A stretch of 64,000 bases of DNA. It comes from LSCE01 sp050485425 (GTDB lineage Bacteria; Pseudomonadota; Gammaproteobacteria; Nitrococcales; Aquisalimonadaceae). This document shows, in pieces, positions 1 through 8,048 of this stretch. The stretch's first letter is position 1, and each line of letters begins with the position of its first letter. The stretch is from contig JBJHBJ010000022.1 of assembly GCA_050485425.1 (NCBI GenBank), positions 1-64,000 of the forward strand, written 5' to 3'. A program made the translations under genes and the position numbers. The notes beneath the pieces were generated by a model. The model saw only the letters and a program-made list of their open reading frames with translations. It was not told the DNA's origin and searched no databases.

Positions 1-1
1 C

Positions 2-904
2 TTCCAGGCCGATCACGTTACGCCGCTGGCCATGGCGCATCCCGCCGGCACGTTGTACAACATGCCACCGCCCACCCAGGGCCTGGCCTCCTTGCTGATC
101 CTGGGCATCGCCGAACACGCCGGGGTGGCCGGCCACATCGGCAATGACGCCGACTACGTGCACCTGATGGTGGAAGCCACCAAGAAGGCGTTCCAGCTCC
201 GCGACTGGTACGTGCGCGACCCCGATCAGGTGCCCGGCGACCTGGCAGCACTGCTCACGCCCGAGGCGCTGGCCGCGGAAGCGGCCCGGCTGGACATGGG
301 ACGCGCCCAGCACTGGCCGCATCTGTCCGACCCGTCGGATACCACCTGGGCCGGCGCGATCGATGGCGAGGGCAACGCGGTCAGCTTCATCCAGAGCGTC
401 TACCACGAGTACGGCAGCGGTGTCGTGCTTCCCGGCACCGGCATCTGCTGGCAGAATCGCGGCGCCAGCTTCCGCCTGCAGGAGAACGTACCCAACAGCC
501 TGGCGCCGGGTCGCAAGCCCTTCCACACGCTGAATCCGGCGATGGCGCGGCTGGGTGACGGGCGCCTGCTGGTGTACGGCACCATGGGGGGCGACGGCCA
601 GCCGCAGACCCAGTCCGCGATCCTGACCCGTTTCTGGTACACCGGCATGGACCTGCAGGCCGCGATCACCGCGCCCCGCTGGCTTCAGGGCCGCACCTGG
701 GGGCAGGCTTCGGACACGCTGAAACTGGAGGAGGGCTGGCCGGACGCGGTGGCGGAAACGCTGCAGCGGCGAGGCCACCCGGTGGAAGTGCTGCCGCGCT
801 TCAGCGAGACCTTCGGCCATGCCGGAGCGGTGCTGCGCCTTCCCAACGGCGTACTGGAAGGTGCCAGCGACCCGCGCAGCGACGGTGCTGCCATCGGCTA
901 CTGA
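2..904 (+). CDS. gamma-glutamyltransferase family protein, C-terminal part (5' end outside window)
   Basis: The reading frame is open from the first bases of the window, so the gene starts upstream and about 300 residues of its C-terminal half are present. The segment DTTWAGAIDGEGNAVSF matches the start of the small subunit of the gamma-glutamyltranspeptidase (Ntn-hydrolase) family. There, autocleavage exposes a threonine nucleophile; here that is one of the two T in DTT. Downstream, GSGVVLPGTGI and the NRGASF segment also fit the family and look closer to oxamate amidohydrolase/YwrD-like members than to classical glutathione-cleaving enzymes. The substrate cannot be told from this fragment. 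A TSUP exporter gene follows 51 bases later on the same strand. Confidence 0.85.
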   Translation, partial: FQADHVTPLAMAHPAGTLYNMPPPTQGLASLLILGIAEHAGVAGHIGNDADYVHLMVEATKKAFQLRDWYVRDPDQVPGDLAALLTPEALAAEAARLDMGRAQHWPHLSDPSDTTWAGAIDGEGNAVSFIQSVYHEYGSGVVLPGTGICWQNRGASFRLQENVPNSLAPGRKPFHTLNPAMARLGDGRLLVYGTMGGDGQPQTQSAILTRFWYTGMDLQAAITAPRWLQGRTWGQASDTLKLEEGWPDAVAETLQRRGHPVEVLPRFSETFGHAGAVLRLPNGVLEGASDPRSDGAAIGY

Positions 905-955
905 ACGCATTCAGCCGCAACCCGGCGGGCAGCGGCTGCCTGACAGGAGAAATTC

Positions 956-1762
956 ATGGGCGAACTCGCCTATCTGATTCCGCTGCTGCTGTTGTGCGGG
1001 GCGGTCGCCGGCGTGCTGGCCGGTCTGCTGGGAGTGGGCGGCGGCATTGTCATCGTCCCCATGCTGTTTCACGTGTTCCTCGCACTGCGGATCGATCCCG
1101 GCGTGGCCATGCAGGTAGCGGTTGGCACCTCGCTGGCGACCATCATCTTCACCTCGTTCATGTCCGCCCGCTCCCATTACCGCCGCGGCACCATCGACAC
1201 CGGTCTGGTCCGGCGCTGGGTGCCCTGGGTGATCCTGGGCACGGTCGGCGGCATCCTGCTCAGTCGCGTGGCCAGCGGGGAAGCGATGAAGCTCGGCTTC
1301 GGCGCGCTGCTGGTGTTCGTGGCCAGCCACATGCTGATTTCCTCACGTGTTGACACGGGCGTGTTCGCCGGCCTGCCCGGGCGTGCCCTGCAGGGACTTT
1401 ACGGCGCGCTCGTGGGCGTGTTCTCGACGTTGCTCGGGATTGGCGGCGGGACGCTGATGGTGCCTCTGCTCAGCCTCTACTCCTACCCGATCCACCGTGC
1501 CGTTGCGACGGCCTCGGTGTTCGGCCTGGTGATCAGCCTGCCGGCCACGCTGGGCTACGTCTGGAGCGGCTGGAGCACCGCCGGAACCCCGGCGTTCTCC
1601 ACCGGTTTCGTCAACTGGGTGGCGTTCGCGATCCTGGTTCCGGCCACCATGCTGTTCGCGCCGGTGGGCGTGAGGATCGCCTACCGGCTGAACGTCTCCA
1701 TGCTGAAGCAGGCCTTCGCCGTATTCCTGGGGCTGGTGGGTCTGCGGATGCTGTTTTTCTGA
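956..1762 (+). CDS. TSUP family anion exporter (TauE/SafE type)
   Basis: A 268-residue integral membrane protein with the two-fold repeat typical of the sulfite exporter TauE/SafE (TSUP) family. A glycine-rich motif, LLGVGGGIVIVPML, lies near residues 24-37, and an equivalent, LLGIGGGTLMVPLL, near 160-173. Each repeat has about four hydrophobic helices. Members export or import small anions such as sulfite, sulfoacetate or organosulfonates across the inner membrane. The start is set by AGGAGA seven bases before the ATG. It follows the glutamyltransferase-family gene and may be cotranscribed with it. Together they could hint at glutathione or organosulfur breakdown with disposal of sulfite, but this is only suggested by position. 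Confidence 0.85.
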   Translation: MGELAYLIPLLLLCGAVAGVLAGLLGVGGGIVIVPMLFHVFLALRIDPGVAMQVAVGTSLATIIFTSFMSARSHYRRGTIDTGLVRRWVPWVILGTVGGILLSRVASGEAMKLGFGALLVFVASHMLISSRVDTGVFAGLPGRALQGLYGALVGVFSTLLGIGGGTLMVPLLSLYSYPIHRAVATASVFGLVISLPATLGYVWSGWSTAGTPAFSTGFVNWVAFAILVPATMLFAPVGVRIAYRLNVSMLKQAFAVFLGLVGLRMLFF

Positions 1763-1843
1763 GCCGAAGGATCATCCCGGACTGGCAAGCCGAGCAGCGG
1801 GGTCCACACTGAAGGTAGCAACCGCGCTAAGGAGGCTACCGCC

Positions 1844-2728
1844 ATGACCCGCTGCATTGTGGTTCCCGTTGACGGCTCACCCCGCTCCATGGCCGCCCTC
1901 ACGCCCGGCATGGCCCTGGCGAATCAACTGCAGGTGCCCTGCCGCATCCTCTCGGTGGTGGCCTCGGATGGAGACGCCGACAGCCGCAAGCACACCCTGG
2001 CTGCGGAGCTGGGCCGGCTCGGCGCCGAGGACGTCGACGTACGCGTGGCAGTCTCGGACAATCCCACCGCGGTCCTGCTCCAGCAGGCCGATGCCGAGGA
2101 AGACGCCCTGTTGTGCATGAGCACCCACGCCCGTGGACCGTTGCGGGAATTGCTGCTGGGCAGCGTCGCCACGGAGGTCATCCGCAAGACGCACCGTCCC
2201 GTGGTGCTGACCGGTCCGCGCCTGTCGGTGCACTGGACCGCCCCCGTCCGGGCGCTGCTGGTTTGCATGGACGGCTCCAGCGAGGCAACCACGGCGCTGG
2301 ATCAGGCGGTCGGGCTGGCCCGCACGCTGAACGCGGAACTGCACCTGATCCGCGTCCTGCCGGCCACCGATTTCCGCGGCCCGGACACGGGCGCGGAAGG
2401 TGCCAACTGGTTCACCGGCTCGGACTGGCATACCGATACCGGCCGCAGTGAGGCGCAGACCGGCGGCGAACACCACCGGACGGAGTGGACGCGACTCAAG
2501 GGGCAGGCCGACCGCGTGCGCGGGGAAACGGGGCTGACCACCAACTGGGAGCTGCTGCGGAGTCCCTATCCGGCAGCCGCCGTGGCCGAATACGCCGACG
2601 CCATCACCGGCTCGTTGCTGGTCACGGGAACCCACGACGTCTCGCCACTGAACCGTCTGGCACTGGGCAGCTTCGCCCTGTCCCTGGTGCGAGCCGCGGG
2701 CTGCCCCGTGATGGTGGTCGGCAGCTAG
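1844..2728 (+). CDS. tandem universal stress protein (two UspA domains)
   Basis: A 294-residue cytoplasmic protein made of two UspA domains, about residues 1-125 and 140-294. Each ends in the ATP-binding type signature: GPLRELLLGSVATEVIRKT in the first and LNRLALGSFALSLVRAAGCPVMVV in the second. A charged insertion rich in Gly, Asp and His lies near residues 185-215 in the second domain. UspA proteins bind nucleotide and help cells survive stress; no specific partner can be read here. The start is well supported by AAGGAGG eight bases before the ATG. The stop codon is part of a short repeated motif (see 2726-2760). Confidence 0.9.
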   Translation: MTRCIVVPVDGSPRSMAALTPGMALANQLQVPCRILSVVASDGDADSRKHTLAAELGRLGAEDVDVRVAVSDNPTAVLLQQADAEEDALLCMSTHARGPLRELLLGSVATEVIRKTHRPVVLTGPRLSVHWTAPVRALLVCMDGSSEATTALDQAVGLARTLNAELHLIRVLPATDFRGPDTGAEGANWFTGSDWHTDTGRSEAQTGGEHHRTEWTRLKGQADRVRGETGLTTNWELLRSPYPAAAVAEYADAITGSLLVTGTHDVSPLNRLALGSFALSLVRAAGCPVMVVGS

Positions 2729-2760
2729 TGTCGTGAACCAGAAGTTCGCAGCATTTCTGC
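2726..2760. repeat. short stop-codon motif TAGTGTC..., copy 1
   Basis: The UspA stop codon begins TAGTGTCGTGAACCAGAAG, which resembles the motif at 4568-4583 (TAGTGTCCCGTAACTAG). It is followed by TTCGCAGCATTTCTG, whose reverse complement reappears at about 16340-16354. The origin is unknown; it may be a remnant of a repeated element. Confidence 0.4.
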
Positions 2761-2864
2761 GGCCCTGAGACGTGTCCGGGCCGGGGATTCCCCACATTTT
2801 TGCGAAATGCCGCCCGATTCCTTAAGCTCCCCCGCAACGTGACATTGCGGAGGGAGCCGGCGGC

Positions 2865-3482
2865 ATGAAACCTGTCATCCAGAAGAACAAGGACGCAGCG
2901 ATCAAGGCCGGGGAAAAGATCAAGCAGATGGATCACCGGGACCTGGGCAGTTCCGGGTTCTGGATCTCCCAGCTGTTCGTTGTCCTGGCCACCATCGTCG
3001 GGGTTTATCTGGCAGCCAACGCAGGCCTGAAACAGGCCATCATCTTCGACCAGATCACCAACAAGGAACGCAACTACTACCTGCGCGTATCCCTGCACGA
3101 TGAGCTGGAGGACAACATTGCCCAGTTGCGCCTCTACGCCGAAGACGTACTGCCACGCAATCTTTCACGCCCCATGCTGGAGAACCAGCGGCCGGCGATT
3201 TCCCAGTTCGTCTGGGACACCATGCGCTACTCGCCGCGCACGCTGGAGACGCCGAGCGTGTTCCTCACCGAGGGCCGGCGCTTCTACGCCAACGCCGAGG
3301 GCATCATCCGCCGGGTGGAGGCCGGCACCTACGGTGCGCAGCACGCGGCCGGCCTGCTGAATGACCTGCTGGACGAGGTGGAGCAGGGTCTGCTGCCCGC
3401 CATGCGCGAGAACACCGAACGCCTGGCCGAGGAACTGAACCGCCATGGCGTCGATATCCAAGGACTGAAGGAAACACACTGA
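2865..3482 (+). CDS. membrane-anchored protein of unknown function
   Basis: A 205-residue protein not recognised as a named family. Residues 1-35 are charged (MKPVIQKNKDAAIKAGEKIK...), followed by one clear transmembrane helix at about residues 38-60 (SGFWISQLFVVLATIVGVYL). The rest is predicted helical and soluble, with many acidic and Leu residues (LLDEVEQGLLPAMRENTERLAEEL near the C-terminus), so coiled-coil packing is plausible. A good ribosome site, GGAGGG, precedes the ATG. Its stop overlaps the start of the rhomboid protease gene (TGATG), so the two are translationally coupled. It may be a partner or substrate of the protease, but that is inference. Confidence 0.7.
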   Translation: MKPVIQKNKDAAIKAGEKIKQMDHRDLGSSGFWISQLFVVLATIVGVYLAANAGLKQAIIFDQITNKERNYYLRVSLHDELEDNIAQLRLYAEDVLPRNLSRPMLENQRPAISQFVWDTMRYSPRTLETPSVFLTEGRRFYANAEGIIRRVEAGTYGAQHAAGLLNDLLDEVEQGLLPAMRENTERLAEELNRHGVDIQGLKETH

Positions 3483-4570
3483 TGCCCAGGACCAAGCGCT
3501 GCCCCCAATGCGAACACCGCACGCTGCAGGTGAACTACTACCACGGCGAGGAAGTGGACGTATGCCGGCAGTGCGGCGGCCTGTGGTTCGAGCATGGCAA
3601 CCTGAACGCGGTCATCGCGGAGAAGGACACTCAGGTGGACGAGGCGGACTTCGCCGCCAATCTGGGCCGGGTTCTCGGCCCCTGCGACCGGCAGTGCCCG
3701 GACTGCAGCCAGCCGCTGCAGACCTGTCACCTGCTGCCCGACTATCACCTGGACATCGACGTCTGCCTGCAATGCGACGGCGCCTGGGTGGAACGGGGCG
3801 CAGTGTCACAGGTGTCGAAGTCATCCGCCATCAAGCATGCGCTGGAGCAGATGAACGGCAGCGTGTCCTGGAAGACGTGGGTCTTCCAGTTCCTGTTCCG
3901 CATGCCGGTGGAATACAACGTGAAACCACGGACCACTCCGTGGGTGACCTGGTCGCTGATCGCGCTGAACACGGTGATCTTCCTGCTCTACGCCTTCGAC
4001 GCGCGCAGTTTCAACGCGGTAATCGAGCACTTTGCGCTGTCGCCGGCGTCGATCCGCGCGGGCGAAGCATACTGGGCCTTCGTTACCGCCATCTTCCTGC
4101 ATGGCAGCTTCCTGCACCTGGCGGGGAACATGTACTTCCTCTGGATTGTCGGGGCGAACCTGGAGGACGCGCTCGGCAAGCTACGTTTTCTGGCGTTGTA
4201 TCTGTTCTGCGGCGTGGCAGCGGGTGCGGTCAGCGTGCTGGCCAATCTGGATTCGACCATTCCCTCGGTAGGCGCCAGCGGCGCGATTGCCGGTCTGTTC
4301 GGCATGTACGCCCTGTGGTTCCCCAATGCCAGCCTCACCTTCATGTTCTTCGTCTACCAGAAGAAACTCGCCGTCTACTGGTATTTCGCGATCTGGCTGG
4401 CGCTGAACCTGTTCGGGATGCTGGCCGGCGGCCAGGGGGTCGACTACTGGGCCCACGTCGGCGGGTTCGCGGTCGGTCTGGCGCTGGGCGTGTTATTGAA
4501 GCAGCGGGTCTGGCAGGCCAACCCGCTGCTGGCCCACCTGGCCGGTCCGGAGGTGCAGGTCAAACGCTAG
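3482..4570 (+). CDS. rhomboid family intramembrane serine protease with N-terminal double zinc ribbon
   Basis: A 362-residue protein with two parts. Residues 1-110 carry two zf-TFIIB-like zinc ribbons (Cys7/Cys10 with Cys28/Cys31, then Cys72/Cys75 with Cys95/Cys98). Residues 150-345 form a six-helix rhomboid core. The catalytic pair is Ser266 in VGASGAIAG and His325 in YWAHVGGF. Asn216 in HLAGNMYF sits at the oxyanion position. Rhomboids cut transmembrane segments of other proteins within the membrane. The cytoplasmic zinc ribbons are absent from classical GlpG and may bind a partner or nucleic acid. The start codon overlaps the stop of the preceding anchored protein. The stop codon lies in a motif shared with the convergent gene. 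Confidence 0.88.
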   Translation: MPRTKRCPQCEHRTLQVNYYHGEEVDVCRQCGGLWFEHGNLNAVIAEKDTQVDEADFAANLGRVLGPCDRQCPDCSQPLQTCHLLPDYHLDIDVCLQCDGAWVERGAVSQVSKSSAIKHALEQMNGSVSWKTWVFQFLFRMPVEYNVKPRTTPWVTWSLIALNTVIFLLYAFDARSFNAVIEHFALSPASIRAGEAYWAFVTAIFLHGSFLHLAGNMYFLWIVGANLEDALGKLRFLALYLFCGVAAGAVSVLANLDSTIPSVGASGAIAGLFGMYALWFPNASLTFMFFVYQKKLAVYWYFAIWLALNLFGMLAGGQGVDYWAHVGGFAVGLALGVLLKQRVWQANPLLAHLAGPEVQVKR

Positions 4571-4583
4571 TGTCCCGTAACTA
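4568..4583. repeat. short stop-codon motif TAGTGTCCCGTAACTAG, copy 2
   Basis: This motif lies exactly between two convergent genes. Its first TAG (4568-4570) is the stop of the rhomboid gene. Read on the other strand, its last CTAG supplies the stop (4581-4583) of the outer-membrane protein gene. Copies or relatives occur at 2726, 22111, 23323 and 58131. Confidence 0.45.
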
Positions 4584-5345
4584 GAAATGCGCGGAGAGAG
4601 CCGCGTATGGGCCTTCCAGCGTAAAATCGGCGTCCAGGTCATCGAAGTCGTCGAAGCGGATGCGCTGGTGCTTCCAGCCGCCCTCCAGCCCCAGCGCGAC
4701 CACGCCCAGGCGCAGCCTGTAGCCGGCGCGGACGGTGGCATCCAGCACGTTGTTTCCCTGGTATGCCACGTAGCTCCCCTCGCCCCCGGCATAGAAGCCG
4801 GTACCGGGCAGGCGGATCTCCGTTCTGGCATACAGCAGCGGCAACGGCCCGGAGAACGAGGCGCGATAGCTGTCGCCGTCATCGCGGTTCTCCACGAAGA
4901 CGTAACCATCCAGGTACTTGACGTGTACTCCCAGGTCCACATCCACCAGACGGCTCCAGGGCGTCCAGTAGAGGATGGCGTCAATCTGGTCGGCCTCGAG
5001 CTCGGAACGCACCGACTGACTGCCGGTGAATGTCACTCCCTGGAAGGTGAAACTGCTGCTCACGGTCCCGTCGCCGCTCATGCTGACCGGGGTGTACTGC
5101 AGCTTCAGGCGCGGCAGCAAGGGAACGCGATGCCTGAAATCCACCCAGAAGAAACTGCTGCGCTCGGAGTCGATGCGCAGTTCGTCCTCCACATCTGCAC
5201 GGTCGCCTTCGCTCTGGAAATAGCCGCTGGGCTCCTGTTTCCAGATGCCGGCGCCGACGGTGATACCGGTCAGTCCGGCGGCCTGGGTGGCGGGAGCAAG
5301 GACGAGGAGACCAAGAAGAGCGGGCAGGAAAAGAGTGTTGCGCAT
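4581..5345 (-). CDS. TIGR04219-like outer membrane beta-barrel protein
   Basis: A 254-residue exported protein. A longer frame extends upstream, but the ATG at 5345 is the natural start because it gives a standard signal peptide (MRNTLFLPALLGLLVLAPATQA, cleavage after Ala near residue 22). The mature part alternates polar and aromatic residues and ends in Phe (YAALSAHF), typical of a BAM-inserted barrel. Segments such as VGAGIWKQEPSGYF, FWVDFRHRVPLLPRLKLQYTP and FDDFDDLDADFTLEGPYAALSAHF fit the conserved TIGR04219 family of gammaproteobacteria, whose function is unknown. No strong Shine-Dalgarno sequence is visible. It is convergent with the rhomboid gene, sharing the stop-codon motif. Confidence 0.8.
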   Translation of the reverse strand: MRNTLFLPALLGLLVLAPATQAAGLTGITVGAGIWKQEPSGYFQSEGDRADVEDELRIDSERSSFFWVDFRHRVPLLPRLKLQYTPVSMSGDGTVSSSFTFQGVTFTGSQSVRSELEADQIDAILYWTPWSRLVDVDLGVHVKYLDGYVFVENRDDGDSYRASFSGPLPLLYARTEIRLPGTGFYAGGEGSYVAYQGNNVLDATVRAGYRLRLGVVALGLEGGWKHQRIRFDDFDDLDADFTLEGPYAALSAHF

Positions 5346-5473
5346 ACGGATTACCAGGAAAGCGAAATGGATGCTCCGTACCCTACACGCTGCCGGCCGT
5401 CCTTTCCGTGTGGCCGTCACAGTTCCGAGGTCGCCCCGGCGCATCGGCCTCCGCGCCCATCCCGTCGGCCGGT

Positions 5474-5728
5474 TCACTGCCGGGGGCGGCGGTCGCCGTT
5501 GACGATCTTGGCGGTGAAGACGCTGCTGCCGTAGGCTTCGAAGGCCCAGCGCATGGTATCGGACAGGAGTTGCATCACTTGGTCGAACTCGCCGAACACG
5601 TGCGTGCTCATCCTGCCGGCGTGCACTTCCAGGTCGCTCGCCTGCAGGCGCTGGACCACCGCACGCACCGGATCCTTGTAGGCATCGGCAAACGGAAAGA
5701 AACTCAGTTCAACGGAGACGAACATCAT
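5474..5728 (-). CDS. YkoF/MTH1187-like thiamine-binding family protein
   Basis: An 84-residue protein with the ferredoxin-like fold pattern of the YkoF/DUF77 family. It opens MMFVSVELSFFPFAD and has a central segment EVHAGRMSTHVFGEFDQVMQ with the conserved Gly-Phe/Tyr loop. Relatives bind thiamine or hydroxymethylpyrimidine, but many are uncharacterised. A longer frame exists to 5782, but GGGAGG lies four bases before ATG 5728 and seven before ATG 5725, so one of these is the start. The EamA-type exporter gene lies upstream on the same strand (63 bases), suggesting cotranscription. The ligand is not established. Confidence 0.7.
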   Translation of the reverse strand: MMFVSVELSFFPFADAYKDPVRAVVQRLQASDLEVHAGRMSTHVFGEFDQVMQLLSDTMRWAFEAYGSSVFTAKIVNGDRRPRQ

Positions 5729-5791
5729 CAAGCCTCCCGCAAGGAGATGATCCTGCAATGGTAGAACACAGGGCGCAACCACCCAATGCGG

Positions 5792-6721
5792 TCACTGCCC
5801 GGGCGCCGGTTGCCTTACGGCCATCGCCACCCCGACCACGGCAATAACGATACCCAGCAGGGCCAACCAGCCCAGCCTTTCCCCGAACAGGAACCAGGCT
5901 TCCAGCGCGGTCACCGGCGGCACCAGGTAGAACAGGCTGGCGACCCGCGACGCCTCGCCACGCCGGATCAACGCCATCAGCAGCAGAATGGCAGCAATGG
6001 ACAGGCCGAAGATCAGCCACAGCAGGGTCAGCGCAAAGGTGGGCGTCCAGTCGATCTGGCGGGTTTCGAACAGCAGCGCAGCCACCCCCAGCACACTGGT
6101 GGCACCGAGAAACTGGATGAAGGTTCCGGTGGTGAGGGGCATGCCGGTGCAATACCGTTTCTGGTACAGCGTACCAATGGAGATGCCCACCAGGCCGATA
6201 CCGGCACAACCCAGGGCCGCCCAGCCATACCCCGCGAACAGCGTTCCCGCCTCCAGGTCCAGTTGCTCCTGCAGGACCAGCACCACGCCCACCAGGCCGA
6301 GCACGATGCCCGCCCACTGTCTGCCCGACAGCCGTTCCGCCAGCCAGGAACGGGCCAGCACCGCGGTCAGCAGCGGCTGCAGCCCCACGATGAGGGCAGT
6401 GACGCCGGCAGGCATCCCCAGTTGGATCGCCGAGAAGACACCGCCGAGATAGGCAGCGTGAACAAGCACGCCGGCAACGGCGATATGCAGCCAGAGCGCC
6501 GGTGTCTCCGGCCAGCGCTCGTTCATCAGACGAATGATCAGATACAGCACCGCCAGCGTGCAGACGAAGCGCACGAACAGGAACGTGAACGGCTCGGCGT
6601 AGGGAAGCCCGAACTTGGCACCGATGAAGCCGGTACTCCAGAGCAACACGAACAGGACCGGCATGGCTTTCAGCCAGAGGCCATTGAGCGGGCTCGATTC
6701 CACGGCGGGTCGGAATGCCAT
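5792..6721 (-). CDS. EamA/DMT family transporter
   Basis: A 309-residue inner-membrane protein with ten predicted helices and two EamA repeats of about 140 residues each. The first repeat begins MPVLFVLLWSTGFIGAKFGL near residue 20. The second begins AGYGWAALGCAGIGLVGISIG near residue 165 and ends in the typical EAWFLFGERLGWLALLGIVI segment. DMT proteins usually export metabolites or amino acids. The start is supported by CGGAG before the ATG. Upstream is a perfect 14-base GC palindrome at 6752-6765 of unknown meaning. Confidence 0.88.
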   Translation of the reverse strand: MAFRPAVESSPLNGLWLKAMPVLFVLLWSTGFIGAKFGLPYAEPFTFLFVRFVCTLAVLYLIIRLMNERWPETPALWLHIAVAGVLVHAAYLGGVFSAIQLGMPAGVTALIVGLQPLLTAVLARSWLAERLSGRQWAGIVLGLVGVVLVLQEQLDLEAGTLFAGYGWAALGCAGIGLVGISIGTLYQKRYCTGMPLTTGTFIQFLGATSVLGVAALLFETRQIDWTPTFALTLLWLIFGLSIAAILLLMALIRRGEASRVASLFYLVPPVTALEAWFLFGERLGWLALLGIVIAVVGVAMAVRQPAPGQ

Positions 6722-6837
6722 GCGGACTCCGGGGCAGTTGGTGACGGACGAGCGCGGCGCCGCGCACCGCGGCGCGACGGCAATGCTGGGGGGGAGTATA
6801 CCGGAAGTGTCCGCGGAGCCCGCCTGCCGGCGGCGAC

Positions 6838-7698
6838 TCAGTGATTGAGGCGTGGGCGCGACGGGACGGAAGCTGCGGGGCGGCGCCAGGGGGCGTTGCC
6901 GCCGGCCTTGCCGGACAGCGCACGGGCACGACGGACGTCGACGGCGGCGGCCGCGGTCAGTTCATCCGCGAGGCGGCGACTGACACGCTCCACGGCAACA
7001 TACTGCCGATCGCCCTCGGGAACGGCCAGGGTGCGCTCGACCCGCTCCAGCATATGGTCCAGCCGCCAGAGCGGCCGCAGGTAGAGCCGATGCAGTGCCC
7101 GGCTCACGCCGCTGACCGGAAACGCATTCTTGATCGCCCAGCCACCCCCGGCCCGCGCGTGCCACTCGCTGGACCGGAGCCGGCGGCGAAGGGCACGGAG
7201 CCCCTTGCGGTATTCCCGCCGGGTTTCGGCCGCGCGCCCGGGGTCTGTGACCACGCGGGAGAGCGTCGCGGCCCACGCATGCATGGAGCGGACCTGGGCC
7301 ATCAGTTCACGGAAACTGTGCTCGGTGTGCGCACGCCGGCGGTGCCGGAATGCCCGCTCCACCGAAGGCTGGAACAGCGGCACCTGTTCGGCCACGCTCG
7401 GCAGACGCAGGTTCTGCGAGGCGCCGCGATCATACCAGGCCAGCGCGTCCACCGCGGTGCGCGGGTGGCGCCGCTCAGGGGGCAAGTCGGAAAGAGCCTC
7501 GAGGAGTTCCGAGGCCGAGAGCCGGCCGTGCTCGGCGTGCCAGTGGCGCAACCGTTCCCCGGCCACATAGTTCACCACGATGGCCAGCGCCCCGGCGCTC
7601 AGGTAACCGGGACGCACGCGGAAGCGCTCCGCCACCTGCCGCGGATAACGATCCATCAGCTGAACCAGGGAACGCCAGTATGCGTCACGTTCGCTCAT
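6838..7698 (-). CDS. conserved hypothetical protein, Arg-rich
   Basis: A 286-residue soluble protein that I do not recognise. It is rich in Arg, Trp and Ala. Notable stretches are the N-terminal WRSLVQLMDRYPRQVAERFR, a central HRRRAHTEHSFRELMAQVR, the WHARAGGGWAIKNAF loop and a basic, Pro-rich tail that looks disordered. No signal peptide or membrane helix is present. GGAGG lies before the ATG. It points away from the TRAP operon and shares a 350-base upstream region with it. Coding bias agrees with the neighbours, so it is probably real. Confidence 0.6.
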   Translation of the reverse strand: MSERDAYWRSLVQLMDRYPRQVAERFRVRPGYLSAGALAIVVNYVAGERLRHWHAEHGRLSASELLEALSDLPPERRHPRTAVDALAWYDRGASQNLRLPSVAEQVPLFQPSVERAFRHRRRAHTEHSFRELMAQVRSMHAWAATLSRVVTDPGRAAETRREYRKGLRALRRRLRSSEWHARAGGGWAIKNAFPVSGVSRALHRLYLRPLWRLDHMLERVERTLAVPEGDRQYVAVERVSRRLADELTAAAAVDVRRARALSGKAGGNAPWRRPAASVPSRPRLNH

Positions 7699-8048
7699 CG
7701 CAGGCCTCCGCCGATCTCGACCCGTGCCTCGTTCTCGCCAGTATAGACAACCGCGTGTCTCCGCCAGGCTACAGTCCAGGCCCCGCCGCGCCTCGGGTTT
7801 CCGCAGCGCACCAAAAAAGACACCGCTAAAATACTGATCACGCTTGTATTAATTCGACCCCTGACGGGCCAAGTTTTTTGTTGCGGCCGTCACATTTCGG
7901 AGCTATACCAGAAAAGCGGCTACAGGCTTTGCCCGGCTTTTCGGTCTGACGTTACCACCCCGGCAGTACGCAAGGTGGAGACGCGGGTTCCCTGGCCTGC
8001 GCCGCGTTGTGCAGATAACAGAACAACAGACGATGCTGGAGGAGAGAG
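7699..8048. other. 350-base divergent intergenic region upstream of the TRAP operon
   Basis: I see no gene here. The region is locally AT-rich at 7820-7900, as expected for promoters. It contains an inverted repeat TGACGGGCC (7862-7870) / GGCCGTCA (7885-7892) with one bulged G, and a second pair GAAAAGC (7911-7917) / GCTTTTC (7936-7942). Either could be an operator or transcript structure for dctP. No convincing -35/-10 pair could be fixed. Confidence 0.4.

Noticed and set aside
6752..6765. GCGCGGCGCCGCGC palindrome upstream of the EamA gene
   Set aside because: A low-complexity GC palindrome is likely by chance at this base composition.
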